A DNA stretch of 64,000 nt from Bifidobacterium catenulatum DSM 16992 = JCM 1194 = LMG 11043 (GTDB lineage Bacteria; Actinomycetota; Actinomycetes; Actinomycetales; Bifidobacteriaceae): positions 1,054,001 to 1,118,000 of the forward strand of contig NZ_AP012325.1 in assembly GCF_001025195.1 (NCBI RefSeq), read 5' to 3'. The notes beneath the pieces are model-generated. The model did no database searches. It had not been told where the DNA came from and saw only the letters and a program-made list of their open reading frames with translations. Positions 8,175-17,727 of the stretch are shown one piece after another; the first letter of the stretch is position 1; each line of letters opens with the position of its first letter. Made by a program: the position numbers and the translations under genes.

Positions 8175-8889
8175 ACTCGCCAGAACATACTATTGGGCGA
8201 AAGTCGCGCACCTCGCTGACCATAATGACGAACTCGCCCAACCCGCGTACGAGGGCGCGTATTTCGCCGATCTCAACGAAATCAACGAGGCACCGGCCGC
8301 AAGCCGACGCATGTTCGTCGTGTCGTCAGACCTTTTCCGCGCCCAACAGACCGCCCACGCCATCGCCGACCTTCTCGGACTTGACGTAGCTCTCGACCCG
8401 CGTCTGCGCGAACGCAGCTTCGGCGAATGGGAGGGCATGACCCGTGAGGAGATTCTCGAACAGTACGCCGAAGACTACCATTCATGGCGCGCCCACACCG
8501 GAGGCGAAACCAAGCATGGCGTCGAAAGCCGTCAGCATACCGGCCAGCGTGGTGCCCAAGCCATCCGAAGCATCATCGCCGAGCATGCCGGCGATTCCGC
8601 GCCAACCACGCTGCTCGCCGTCGGCCACGGATCATGGATCGTGGCCACTGTCGCCGTATTGCTCGACATGGATCCGGATGATCTCAACAATCTCGGCGCC
8701 ATGCGCAACGCCTTCTGGACGCGGATGAGCGTCAATGCAAGCCGTGGCCCCGCCGAACCTGACATATGGCAGTGGAAGCTCGACGCCTTCAACCAAGGCC
8801 CGGCCATCGCCGCGCTTACGGACTGGGAGAACGGTCCGAAGGAATTGCGCGGCCCGAACATGCCGTTGTGGAAGCCCATCATGCAGTGA
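8038..8889 (+). CDS. histidine phosphatase family protein, second copy
   Basis: A paralogue of the gene at 2155-2886, sharing RHGRTAYN, RLQGQIDIPLD and RERSFG-WEG blocks almost unchanged. The catalytic His is at residue 13 of LRHGRTAYN and the later VGHGSWI carries the second His. Length is 283 residues, longer than the first copy mainly because of an insert around residues 50-85. The start could also be ATG 8047; neither has a clear Shine-Dalgarno site, so it may be translated by coupling from the overlapping sortase. Substrate unknown. Confidence 0.85.
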   Translation: MRCMIDEVLFLRHGRTAYNLARRLQGQIDIPLDIVGRWQADQSAYELARTYYWAKVAHLADHNDELAQPAYEGAYFADLNEINEAPAASRRMFVVSSDLFRAQQTAHAIADLLGLDVALDPRLRERSFGEWEGMTREEILEQYAEDYHSWRAHTGGETKHGVESRQHTGQRGAQAIRSIIAEHAGDSAPTTLLAVGHGSWIVATVAVLLDMDPDDLNNLGAMRNAFWTRMSVNASRGPAEPDIWQWKLDAFNQGPAIAALTDWENGPKELRGPNMPLWKPIMQ

Positions 8890-9132
8890 TATGCAGTGGC
8901 ATGCGGTAGCCCACGGTGGCCGTTACTCACCGTGGGCGCATGCGGTGAACATGAATTCTCGATGAAATCTCCGGCTCGCGGTCGGTTAGCTCCCAAGGTG
9001 GGACTATTCTAAATAAGGTTGTTTGCCCGAATGATCCAAGAACGGTCCCAAAAGACTGATTGCAGGAGACGTTGGATTCGGGCTACCGTACAGCGATAGA
9101 ACGTTGGAAAGCGCGAAAGGCGGGTGAGAGAC

Positions 9133-10083
9133 ATGTTGAGAATGTTCAGAACGATTAACGGCCAGGTGGAGCAGATCCAAAAACCCGAAAACGGGTCCTG
9201 GTTATGCCTTTCGGATCCGACCGATGTGGAGCTCGCCAACGTTTCCATGGAAACTGGCGTCGATCTCGCCGACTTGCGCGCCCCGCTTGATGACGAGGAA
9301 CGGTCCCGTGTGGACGTGGAAGACGATTACACGATGATCATCGTTGACATTCCAACCGTCGAGGAGCGTGGCGGGCGAGACTGGTACGAGACCATCCCGT
9401 TGTCGATCATCATCACGCAGTCGGCCATCATCACCGTCTGTATGCAGGACACTCCAGTGCTGCACCCGTTCATGGAAGGCACGATCCGCGGTTTCAACAC
9501 GTATATGAAAACACGTTTCATCCTGCAGATCCTGTACCGCAACGCCACCATGTATTTGCGGTATCTTCGTATCATCGACCGTGAAAGCGACAAGCTCGAA
9601 CTCAAACTGCGTCATTCCATGCAGAATCGCGAGATCCTCATGCTGCTCGAATTGAGCAAGACGTTGGTCTATTTCACCACGTCGCTCAAGTCGAACGAAA
9701 TCGTGATGGAAAAGTTGACCACGCTGCCGCGCATCAAGCAGTATCCAGAAGACGAAGATCTGCTCGACGACGTCATCACCGAAAACAAGCAGGCTATCGA
9801 GATGGCCAACATCTACAGCGGCGTTCTAGCCAACATGACCGATGCGTTCGCGTCGATCGTGTCGAACAATCTGAACAACGTGATGCGCATCTTCACGATC
9901 ATCTCCATCACGCTGTCGATTCCGACATTGATCTTCTCGATGTACGGCATGAACTTCCAGGAGGGCATGCTCGGCATGCCGTTGACAGACAAGCCGTGGG
10001 GCTTCGCCGTGATCATCGGAATCTCGCTGGTCGTTTCGGCCATTGTCACCTGGTTCCTGACACGTTCACGCATGTTCAAGTAG
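9133..10083 (+). CDS. corA: CorA-family divalent cation transporter
   Basis: Membrane channel for magnesium or related divalent ions. A soluble N-terminal funnel (residues 1-245) is followed by two membrane helices. The family signature YGMNF sits at the end of the first helix near residue 280, and the protein ends with a short basic tail (LTRSRMFK). The product is 316 residues from ATG 9133. A GTG at 9124 is possible and lies closer to the AAAGG at 9116-9120, so the start is uncertain. The family also includes zinc and cobalt carriers, so the ion is inferred. Confidence 0.88.
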   Translation: MLRMFRTINGQVEQIQKPENGSWLCLSDPTDVELANVSMETGVDLADLRAPLDDEERSRVDVEDDYTMIIVDIPTVEERGGRDWYETIPLSIIITQSAIITVCMQDTPVLHPFMEGTIRGFNTYMKTRFILQILYRNATMYLRYLRIIDRESDKLELKLRHSMQNREILMLLELSKTLVYFTTSLKSNEIVMEKLTTLPRIKQYPEDEDLLDDVITENKQAIEMANIYSGVLANMTDAFASIVSNNLNNVMRIFTIISITLSIPTLIFSMYGMNFQEGMLGMPLTDKPWGFAVIIGISLVVSAIVTWFLTRSRMFK

Positions 10084-10103
10084 AATCGCGTAGAATCGCG
10101 CGT

Positions 10104-10961
10104 ATGTCACGTCTGTCACGAAATATCGCGGCGCTGGTATGCGCCGCTTCGGTCGTATTGGGCACGAGCGCGTGCGGCACTTCCATTTCCGTCGTCACCA
10201 ATGGTCTTGCTCAAGGGCCGACCATTGCGATTGGCGTGGCCGCGGACCAGCCGGGATTGGGTTTTCTGCATGGGGGAGAGTATTCGGGCTTCGATATTTC
10301 CGTGTCGCAATACGTGGCGAACACGTTGGGATTCGCGCAAAAACAGATCGTGTTCAAACAGGTGTTGCCGTCGACGCGCGTTTCGTCGCTTGAAGACGGC
10401 ACTGTGGACATGGTGGTCGATGCTTTCGCAGCTGATGACGTTCAGGATGGTGAGGTTGAGTTTGCAGGACCGTATCTGACCGTGCATGCGGCATTGCTGG
10501 TGCGTTCCGACAGTGCGGGAACCATCACCGGAATCGACGATCTTGCCGGAAAAACGGTATGCGTGGCCAAAGACGGAATGCCCGCCGATAGCGTGCGAAA
10601 TCTTGCGGAAGATGTGACCGTGAGCGAACGCGACACGTATCCGCAGTGCGAAACGGCATTGATGATCGGGCAGGCGGACGCCATTGCGGCCGACGACGCC
10701 ATAGCGGCGGGCCTCGCATCCAACAGAGGAGGTGGGTATCTTAAGGTCGTGGGCGAAACGTTCGGCGAACGCTCGTATGCGATCGCGGTCAAACCCGGCC
10801 AATCCACGCTTGCCAAACAGGTCGACGCCGCATTGCAGTCCATGATGGACGACGGCTCGTGGAAGCAGGCCATGGACGAGATGAAACAGTCGATTGGCTA
10901 CGTTCCTGACATGTCGATCAACCCTCCCGCGATAACGCGCTCAGCGGCGTCGGAAGGCTGA
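10104..10961 (+). CDS. extracellular solute-binding lipoprotein, family 3 (amino acid ABC type)
   Basis: 285-residue periplasmic-binding-protein-like lipoprotein. The leader ends VLGTSAC, where the Cys would be lipidated. The body shows the family 3 pattern: GVAADQPGLGF, YSGFDISVSQYVA, STRVSSLEDGTVDMVVDAF and LAGKTVCVAKDG. Such proteins usually capture glutamate, glutamine or another polar amino acid. No permease or ATPase gene is adjacent, so it is an orphan that would need a partner elsewhere. It begins 20 bases after corA, and the junction is a direct repeat of TAGAATCGCG (10081-10100). Confidence 0.85.
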   Translation: MSRLSRNIAALVCAASVVLGTSACGTSISVVTNGLAQGPTIAIGVAADQPGLGFLHGGEYSGFDISVSQYVANTLGFAQKQIVFKQVLPSTRVSSLEDGTVDMVVDAFAADDVQDGEVEFAGPYLTVHAALLVRSDSAGTITGIDDLAGKTVCVAKDGMPADSVRNLAEDVTVSERDTYPQCETALMIGQADAIAADDAIAAGLASNRGGGYLKVVGETFGERSYAIAVKPGQSTLAKQVDAALQSMMDDGSWKQAMDEMKQSIGYVPDMSINPPAITRSAASEG

Positions 10962-11055
10962 CGGGCTTCGCCTTGCGCGACGCTTTGCGAAACGCTTCTT
11001 GCATAATGATTGACGCCTTGCGAAGTGTCCAGTTGCGCGGCTAGTTTCATGCATT

Positions 11056-14028
11056 ATGAGTGACATTGAGAAAAGCGCGCAGGCGCAGTCGAACGAACCA
11101 GCCGAGCCGTCGTTCCGTTACAATGCGGATCTGGCTCAGGGCATTGAGGAAAAATGGCAGAAGATTTGGGATGACGAAGGCACTTTCTGGGCTGCCAACG
11201 TCAACGGCGATCTGAAGGATGGCAAGGGACGCAACGCCGAAGGACGCCCGTCGTATTTCGCGATGGACATGTTCCCATATCCGTCGGGCAAGGGTCTGCA
11301 TGTGGGTCACCCGTTGGGCTACCTTGCCACCGATGTGGTCAGCCGCTACCATCGGATGAAGGGCGAGAACGTGCTGCACGCCATGGGCTATGACGCCTTC
11401 GGCCTGCCGGCCGAGCAGTATGCGGTCCAGACCGGCCAGCATCCGCGCATCACTACCGAGCAGAACATCGCCAACATGCGTCGCCAGCTGCACCGCATGG
11501 GCCTGAGCTTCGACAACCGTCGTTCCTTCGCCACCATCGATCCGGGCTACGTGCGTTGGACCCAGTGGATCTTCTCCCGAATCTATGATTCCTGGTACGA
11601 CGAGGATGCCACCAATCCGTCTGGTTCCAAGGGCTGCGCACGACCGATCAGCACGCTGGTGGAGCAGTTCGAATCCGGTGAGCGTGAGATTCCGGGATTC
11701 GCGGGCAAGCAGTGGGGAGACCTGAGCGAAGCTGAGCAGGCTGACGTGCTCAACGACTTCCGTTTGGCCTACATCTCCAAGTCCCCGGTGAACTGGTGCC
11801 CGGGCCTGGGCACGGTGCTCGCCAACGAGGAGGTCACCGCCGAAGGCAAGTCCGAACGCGGTAACTTCCCGGTGTTCCAGCGCGAGCTGCGCCAATGGTC
11901 CATGCGCATCACCGCATACGGCCACCGTCTGATCGAAGATCTTGATGGCATCGACTGGCCGGAGAAGGTCAAGCTCATGCAGCGAAATTGGATCGGCGAA
12001 TCCCACGGCGCTTCCGTGCATTTCGAGGTCGAAACCCCGAACGGCGTCAAAGACATGGAGATCTACACCACCCGTCCCGACACCCTGTTCGGCACCACGT
12101 TCGCCGTGGTCTCTCCGGAACATCACCTGCTCGAAGACGTTCCCGCCGAATGGCCGGCCGAGACTCCGGAAGACTGGAAGGGTGGCTATGCCACTCCGGT
12201 CGAGGCGGTGAAGGCCTACCGCTTGGCTGCGGAAGCCAAGACCGCCAAGGATCGTGTTGACGAGGCTGGCGAGAAGACCGGCCTGTTCACCGGCCTGTAC
12301 GCCATCAACCCAATCACCGGAGCCAAGCTGCCGCTGTTCACCGCGGATTACGTGCTCATGGACTACGGCACCGGTGCCATCATGGCCGTGCCGGGCGGCG
12401 ACCAGCGCGATTACGATTTCGCGGTCAAGTTCGACCTGCCGGTCATCTACACCGTGCAGCCGCTGGCTGAATCCGGCGACGATCTGGCCAACTATGAAGG
12501 CAAGGCGCCGTTCATCTCCCACGACGGCATCGTCATCAACTCCTCCGTGGACGCCACCCGCGCCAAGGGCGACGCGTTGAGCCTCAACGGCCTTCGCGTG
12601 GACGAGGCCATCGACAAGGTGAACGCATGGCTGGAAAAGGCCGGTGTCGGCAAGGGCACGGTCAGCTACCGTCTGCGCGACTGGCTGTTCAGCCGCCAGC
12701 GTTATTGGGGCGAACCGTTCCCAATCGTCTATGGCGCGGACGGTACTCCGCACCTGCTGCCGGACGACCAACTGCCGATCAACCTGCCGGATGTGCCGGA
12801 CTATAGTCCGAAGACCTTCGATCCGGAAGACGCCGAATCCAATCCTGAAGCTCCGCTGAGCCGCAACGAGGATTGGGTGAAGGTCGAACTCGACTTGGGC
12901 GACGGCAAGAAGACCTACTATCGCGACACCAACACCATGCCAAACTGGGCCGGCTCCTGCTGGTACTACATGCGCTACCTCGACCCGACCGACACCGAAC
13001 ACATGGTCGAGAAGAGCGAGTTCGACTATTGGATGGGCCCGAACCACAATGAGACCACCGGCAAGTCCGGCGGCGTGGATCTGTACATCGGTGGTGTGGA
13101 ACATGCCGTGTTGCACTTGCTGTACTCCCGTTTCTGGCATAAGGTGCTGTTCGACCTCGGTTTCGTCGATTCCGCGGAACCATTCCACAAGCTGTTCAAC
13201 CAGGGCATGATCCAGGCATACGCCTACACCGATGACCGTGGCCAGTACGTGCCGGCCGCCGAAGTGGTGGAAGGCCCGGCCGATGCCAACGGCGAGCCGA
13301 CTTTCACTTGGAACGGCGAACACGCCAACCGTGAGTTCGGCAAAATGGGCAAGAGCCTGAAGAACATCATCACGCCGGACGACATGTACTCGAACTACGG
13401 TGCCGACACCTTCCGCCTGTACGAGATGGGCATGGGACCGCTGGCCGAATCCCGCCCGTGGAACACGCGCAACGTGGTCGGATCCATGCGTTTCCTGCAG
13501 CGCCTGTGGCGTAACGTCGTCGACGAGAGCACCGGCGAAGTGCACGTCACCGATGGCGAACTCGACACGAAGACGCTGAAGCTGCTGAACAACACGATCG
13601 CCGACGTGACCGTGGAAATGGAAGCGATGCGTCCGAACACGGCCATCGCCAAGCTCATCGTGCTCAACAACCACTTGACCAGCCTCAACGAGGTGCCGCG
13701 CGCAGCCGTCGAACCGCTGATTCTGATGCTTTCCCCGATCGCCCCGCACATCTGCGAGGAACTGTGGAACAAGCTCGGACACAGCGAGTCGCTGGCGCAC
13801 GCCGAATGGCCGAAGGCCGACGAACGCTATGTCGGACAGGACACCGTCACCGCGGTCGTGCAGATCAAGGGCAAGGTTCGTGCCAAGCTTGAAGTTTCGC
13901 CCGACATCGACCCGAAGGAACTTGAGAAGATGGCGTTGGAAGCCGTCGCTGACCGTTTGGGCGGCAAGGAACCGCGCAAGGTCATCGTCAAGGCTCCGAA
14001 GATCGTGTCCATCGTTCCCGCGGAATGA
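11056..14028 (+). CDS. leuS: leucyl-tRNA synthetase
   Basis: Class I synthetase that charges tRNA-Leu. The HIGH-type motif is HVGH in PYPSGKGLHVGH near residue 84. The KMSKS-type loop is KMGKS near residue 761. The editing (CP1) domain lies between, with the threonine-rich TTRPDTLFG. The anticodon-binding and C-terminal domains follow. 990 residues is typical of actinobacterial LeuS. The start ATG fits the conserved N-terminus, although no strong ribosome binding site precedes it. A very long open frame antisense to this gene is only a codon shadow. Confidence 0.98.
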   Translation: MSDIEKSAQAQSNEPAEPSFRYNADLAQGIEEKWQKIWDDEGTFWAANVNGDLKDGKGRNAEGRPSYFAMDMFPYPSGKGLHVGHPLGYLATDVVSRYHRMKGENVLHAMGYDAFGLPAEQYAVQTGQHPRITTEQNIANMRRQLHRMGLSFDNRRSFATIDPGYVRWTQWIFSRIYDSWYDEDATNPSGSKGCARPISTLVEQFESGEREIPGFAGKQWGDLSEAEQADVLNDFRLAYISKSPVNWCPGLGTVLANEEVTAEGKSERGNFPVFQRELRQWSMRITAYGHRLIEDLDGIDWPEKVKLMQRNWIGESHGASVHFEVETPNGVKDMEIYTTRPDTLFGTTFAVVSPEHHLLEDVPAEWPAETPEDWKGGYATPVEAVKAYRLAAEAKTAKDRVDEAGEKTGLFTGLYAINPITGAKLPLFTADYVLMDYGTGAIMAVPGGDQRDYDFAVKFDLPVIYTVQPLAESGDDLANYEGKAPFISHDGIVINSSVDATRAKGDALSLNGLRVDEAIDKVNAWLEKAGVGKGTVSYRLRDWLFSRQRYWGEPFPIVYGADGTPHLLPDDQLPINLPDVPDYSPKTFDPEDAESNPEAPLSRNEDWVKVELDLGDGKKTYYRDTNTMPNWAGSCWYYMRYLDPTDTEHMVEKSEFDYWMGPNHNETTGKSGGVDLYIGGVEHAVLHLLYSRFWHKVLFDLGFVDSAEPFHKLFNQGMIQAYAYTDDRGQYVPAAEVVEGPADANGEPTFTWNGEHANREFGKMGKSLKNIITPDDMYSNYGADTFRLYEMGMGPLAESRPWNTRNVVGSMRFLQRLWRNVVDESTGEVHVTDGELDTKTLKLLNNTIADVTVEMEAMRPNTAIAKLIVLNNHLTSLNEVPRAAVEPLILMLSPIAPHICEELWNKLGHSESLAHAEWPKADERYVGQDTVTAVVQIKGKVRAKLEVSPDIDPKELEKMALEAVADRLGGKEPRKVIVKAPKIVSIVPAE

Positions 14029-14165
14029 TATTTCGAAAACTTTCGGAGCCAACGGCCGCTGACAAGGTTTCCAACAGGGTGTGAACCGTTCCCGCATGAG
14101 GCGACACGCCGAATATGTGGATAACTCGCATCCTCCGACCACAGGGGCCGTTTCGACTGGACAGC

Positions 14166-14201
14166 ATGCCCATGCATCCTCCAATTTGGATGCATGGGCA
14201 T
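14166..14201 (+). repeat. perfect 14-bp hairpin between leuS and comEA
   Basis: ATGCCCATGCATCC (14166-14179) pairs exactly with GGATGCATGGGCAT (14188-14201) around an 8-base loop. No T run follows, so it is not a standard terminator. It overlaps the first possible ATG of comEA (14194). Confidence 0.75.
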
Positions 14202-14970
14202 TACTATTACCCCGCCAAACGGGCGGAACAGGCAGGCCGAGACCACATCGCCGGCCGCGCGGCGGCTGCGTGGACTTGGCATATCCGTAACACATGAAAA
14301 GAACGTGCGCGGGCAAAACATTCGCAGCGAACATGCCTTTTCCGTAACCCCTGAAGCATCTGTGGTAATCGCGGCAACTGCAACGCCTGAAATATCCCGT
14401 GAACAAACGTCGGAACCTGTGAAACCCTCATTACGGGATTTGTCCGGAGTCAAACCTGCCGATAAGCCGACGGAACAGGACGGGCCCAAACGCGATCGTC
14501 CACGACTCGTCTTTCAGCCAATCCACGCGATCATCGCCATACTCACCCTGTCGTGCGCGCTGTGCGCAAGTCTGACCATGCTTGTGCAACAGGCCATCCA
14601 CTACAGCGCACTCCAACAGACGCAGATCACGCAATCCAAACAATCTCAGGCGAGCGGAACCACGAAAGACGGGGCGTCATCCGCGGCAACAACACCAAAC
14701 CAGCAGCCTTCCATGGAACAAAACGGCCAGAACAAGCAAACATCCGAACCAACGGAACCTTCCGATCCGGCTGACGGTCTGTTGAATATCAACACCGCCG
14801 GATCCAACGAACTGCAAACCTTGAAAGGCGTAGGCCCGGTGACCGCGCAGCGCATCATCGACTACCGCAATCAGATCGGACGTTTCGACAATGTCGACCA
14901 ATTGTTGAAAGTCAACGGCATCGGCGAGAAAACGCTGGCGAAATTCCGAGACCAAGTGTGCGCACGATGA
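14194..14970 (+). CDS. comEA: ComEA-type helix-hairpin-helix DNA-binding protein
   Basis: Membrane-anchored DNA receptor of competence-type systems. One membrane helix lies around residues 108-132 (HAIIAILTLSCALCASL), then a Ser/Gln-rich linker. A C-terminal pair of helix-hairpin-helix motifs begins LLNINTAGSNELQTLKGVG and includes KVNGIGEKTL, which binds duplex DNA. Maximum length is 258 residues. The first ATG is inside a hairpin and the first ~37 residues look non-coding, so GTG 14305 is a fair alternative start. The stop overlaps the comEC start by ATGA, indicating an operon with comEC and holA. Confidence 0.82.
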   Translation: MGITITPPNGRNRQAETTSPAARRLRGLGISVTHEKNVRGQNIRSEHAFSVTPEASVVIAATATPEISREQTSEPVKPSLRDLSGVKPADKPTEQDGPKRDRPRLVFQPIHAIIAILTLSCALCASLTMLVQQAIHYSALQQTQITQSKQSQASGTTKDGASSAATTPNQQPSMEQNGQNKQTSEPTEPSDPADGLLNINTAGSNELQTLKGVGPVTAQRIIDYRNQIGRFDNVDQLLKVNGIGEKTLAKFRDQVCAR

Positions 14971-16718
14971 GAGGAAACACGTTCGAATGGCGGAATAGGG
15001 AGCAGGGGAGCAGGGATTGGCGTCTACTGCCAGCCACCCTGTGCGGGTGGGCGGCGAGTCTGGCCGCACATGCGGGATTCGACTACTGCGTCGAGCAGGA
15101 AGGCAGACTCGGCATTCTGCCGCTCGTTTTAGTGTTGTCTGTGCCATTGCTGGCATTATTGGGATTGTTGGGATTGCCGTTTATGCGATCGCCTATCCTG
15201 CGCCTGCCGGTTGGCGTGCGGCGGGCGGTTGCGGCACGGCATTTCAGCATTATCGTATGCGTGGTCGCGGCGATGGCATGCGCGTCTTCCGCATTGACCT
15301 ACGACGTATTGCAATGGAGGGATGCGGCCTCGTACGCGGCCAGAAGCGGCGAAAGCGACGTTGTGATACTGGTACGTACGACATCCCCCGCAGTGAATTC
15401 GAACAGACGTGCGAATGATTGCCAGATCGATGCGACGATTTCGACAATCACGGCAAGCCAGATCACGCAACCAAGCATGATGCGGGTGCGCGTCTATGCG
15501 GACCGGCCGGACTGCGGCACACTCAAACAAGGCGGCGAATACCGGATGCGGGGCACGCTCGCCATATCGCAATACGGTACCATGCCGCTATGGCTGACGG
15601 ACATCGCCTCCGTGGAACGCATACGGGCGCCCAATCCCGCATTGCGTGTGATCGATATGATGCAGCAGGCGTTCTTCGAACAGACGTCACGGCTTTCCGA
15701 CCAAGGGAAAGTACTTGTTCCCGGACTGACATTAGGCATTCTCGGACAGGATTACATTCCTCCAGACAGCGGCAATGGCAAAACTGGCACCGGTATTGAT
15801 TCCACATACGCCAATCTGCTTGAAGACGCCTTCCAGCGTTCGGGCATACTGCATCTGATGGCAGTCAGCGGCGGGCATCTCGCGGTCGTCGCCACCATAG
15901 TGCGCGCCGCCTGCTCGTTCCTGCTACTGCCAAGGCGCGTCACGGCCATCGCCATCGGCATGTCATACATCATGCTGGCAATGTGCGTGTTTCCCTCCGA
16001 TTCGGTGTCACGCGCCCTGCTGATGGGTTTGGGCGGAGCGGGCTTCCTGTTCCTCGGGCGAAGAACACAGGCTTTGGCCGCCCTCAACTGGACCACTTTA
16101 GGCATGCTCATGGCCAATCCGCACATGTCACGCAGCTTCGGATTCGCACTATCATGCACGGCCGTACTCGGCCTCGTACTGTTCGCAGGGCCGTTAAGCG
16201 CATGGCTCACGCCGATCATGCCAGCGTTCATCGCGCAAACCATGGCCATGACCATAGCCGCGCAACTGCTCACCCTGCCGATTCAAGTGCTCATCGAACC
16301 GGAACTGCCCGTCTACTCCATTCCGGCCAATCTGGTCGTCGCACCCTTCGTGGGCTTTTCCACACTGACCGGGCTTGCCAGCCTCGCCATTTCATGGATA
16401 CTGCCCAATCTGGGATTCATATTCGCCAGCATCGCCTCCTGGGGCACCGCCATTATGGAACTCATGGCCCTCCACCTCGGGTCAGGAGACCGCGCCACCA
16501 TTCCGTGGACCGGAGGCGCGGGCGGCGCACTGCTGATCATCGTCGTCGAAATCGTCGGATATATGGCCGCACGACTTGTCGACACACTCTTCACCCGCAT
16601 CACAACACCGGAACCAAACCTGCCGGGCCGACGCCTCATGCGCAATCCCGTCGAACGGGCGAAAGCATGGGGCGAACGAACCCACAACGCGCTCAAAACC
16701 ATGAAATGGAACGAATGA
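14967..16718 (+). CDS. comEC: ComEC/Rec2-family membrane channel protein without the metallo-beta-lactamase domain
   Basis: Polytopic membrane protein of the ComEC/Rec2 family, which moves single-stranded DNA into the cell during transformation. The competence domain is clear: LMAVSGGHLAVVATIV (family consensus HL-AVSGLH) lies near residue 295, followed by about eight membrane helices. It is 583 residues from ATG 14967. It ends soon after the membrane region, so the C-terminal metallo-beta-lactamase-like nuclease domain found in many ComEC proteins is missing. A GTG at 14958 could add three residues. It forms an operon with comEA before it and holA after it. Confidence 0.85.
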   Translation: MRGNTFEWRNREQGSRDWRLLPATLCGWAASLAAHAGFDYCVEQEGRLGILPLVLVLSVPLLALLGLLGLPFMRSPILRLPVGVRRAVAARHFSIIVCVVAAMACASSALTYDVLQWRDAASYAARSGESDVVILVRTTSPAVNSNRRANDCQIDATISTITASQITQPSMMRVRVYADRPDCGTLKQGGEYRMRGTLAISQYGTMPLWLTDIASVERIRAPNPALRVIDMMQQAFFEQTSRLSDQGKVLVPGLTLGILGQDYIPPDSGNGKTGTGIDSTYANLLEDAFQRSGILHLMAVSGGHLAVVATIVRAACSFLLLPRRVTAIAIGMSYIMLAMCVFPSDSVSRALLMGLGGAGFLFLGRRTQALAALNWTTLGMLMANPHMSRSFGFALSCTAVLGLVLFAGPLSAWLTPIMPAFIAQTMAMTIAAQLLTLPIQVLIEPELPVYSIPANLVVAPFVGFSTLTGLASLAISWILPNLGFIFASIASWGTAIMELMALHLGSGDRATIPWTGGAGGALLIIVVEIVGYMAARLVDTLFTRITTPEPNLPGRRLMRNPVERAKAWGERTHNALKTMKWNE

Positions 16719-16751
16719 ATCTTGTCCACCGATACAGCGAGATTGAATACT

Positions 16752-17726
16752 ATGCCGAAACCATCCGCAGCAACCTTCCACCTCATCTATGGAGGCGACC
16801 CGTACCTCAACGAGCAAACCGTACGCGACCTGCGCCACCAATCGCAACGCAAACACCCCGACGCGGAAACCATCGAACTCGACGCAACCAACGCCGATCA
16901 TTACGCCTTCGACGAAGCGGTAAGCCCATCACTCCTATCCGAACGATCAATCGTCATCGTATCCAACCTGCAAAACGCCGACGACAGACTCGGCGAAACC
17001 ATGGTCGCCTACTGCAAGCAAGCCGTCAACAATCCAACCGAAGCCAGCATCGTCATCTGCCAACATGAAGGCGGCATCAAAGGTAAACGACTCATCGACC
17101 AACTCACCAAAGCCGGAGCAGTCAAAGAAGCCGTGGCCGACCTCAAAAAAGCCGACGCAAAACTCAACTTCACCATACAATGCTTCGAACGACGCAACCG
17201 ACGCATCGAACCCATGGCCGCACAGCAACTCGTAGCCGTACTCGGCGACAAAACCGGCGAACTCGCAGCCATGGCAGGCCAACTCTGCTTCGACTTCGAC
17301 GACAATCCCATAACATTGGAACGCGTCAACCAATACCTCACCGCCAACCCCCAAGTAGACGGCTTCCGCGTGGCCGACCTCGCACTCTCCGGACGCTCAG
17401 CCGACGCCATCATCGCCATGCGGACTTCGGTCGAACAAGGCACCGCGCCAATCGCACTCATCGGAGCGCTCGCCATGAAACTACGCACCATGGCCAAAGC
17501 CTCAGCCGTACGCTCCGGCACCATCAGCGAAGCGGAAGCGAAAACCAATTCATGGGTACTGAAAAACGCCACCAGACAGCTCTCCGGATGGACCTCCGAC
17601 GGCATGAGACGATGCATCCAAATGCTCGCATGGGCCGACGAACAAAGCAAAACCAACGGATCGGACCCTGTCTACGCGCTGGAACGAGCCATCGAACTAA
17701 TCAGCAACAAAGGACGAACCAACTAA
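16752..17726 (+). CDS. holA: DNA polymerase III delta subunit
   Basis: Clamp-loader subunit that opens the sliding clamp during replication. The N-terminal YGGDPYLNEQTVRDL and the region VVIVSNLQNADD match the HolA fold, followed by the conserved LFALLGALAMKLR-type segment (IALIGALAMKLRTMAKA). 324 residues from ATG 16752; an upstream TTG at 16722 is less likely. The comEA-comEC-holA order is widely conserved in Gram-positives, which supports the call. Codon use here is strongly rich in A and C on the coding strand, unlike the genes after 18.7 kb. Confidence 0.88.
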   Translation: MPKPSAATFHLIYGGDPYLNEQTVRDLRHQSQRKHPDAETIELDATNADHYAFDEAVSPSLLSERSIVIVSNLQNADDRLGETMVAYCKQAVNNPTEASIVICQHEGGIKGKRLIDQLTKAGAVKEAVADLKKADAKLNFTIQCFERRNRRIEPMAAQQLVAVLGDKTGELAAMAGQLCFDFDDNPITLERVNQYLTANPQVDGFRVADLALSGRSADAIIAMRTSVEQGTAPIALIGALAMKLRTMAKASAVRSGTISEAEAKTNSWVLKNATRQLSGWTSDGMRRCIQMLAWADEQSKTNGSDPVYALERAIELISNKGRTN

Positions 17727-17727
17727 C

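Noticed and set aside
11047..14406. A very long open frame (1119 codons) on the minus strand opposite leuS
   Set aside because: It mirrors leuS codon by codon; GC-rich genes routinely leave an open frame on the opposite strand. No start signals or protein-like domains were seen.
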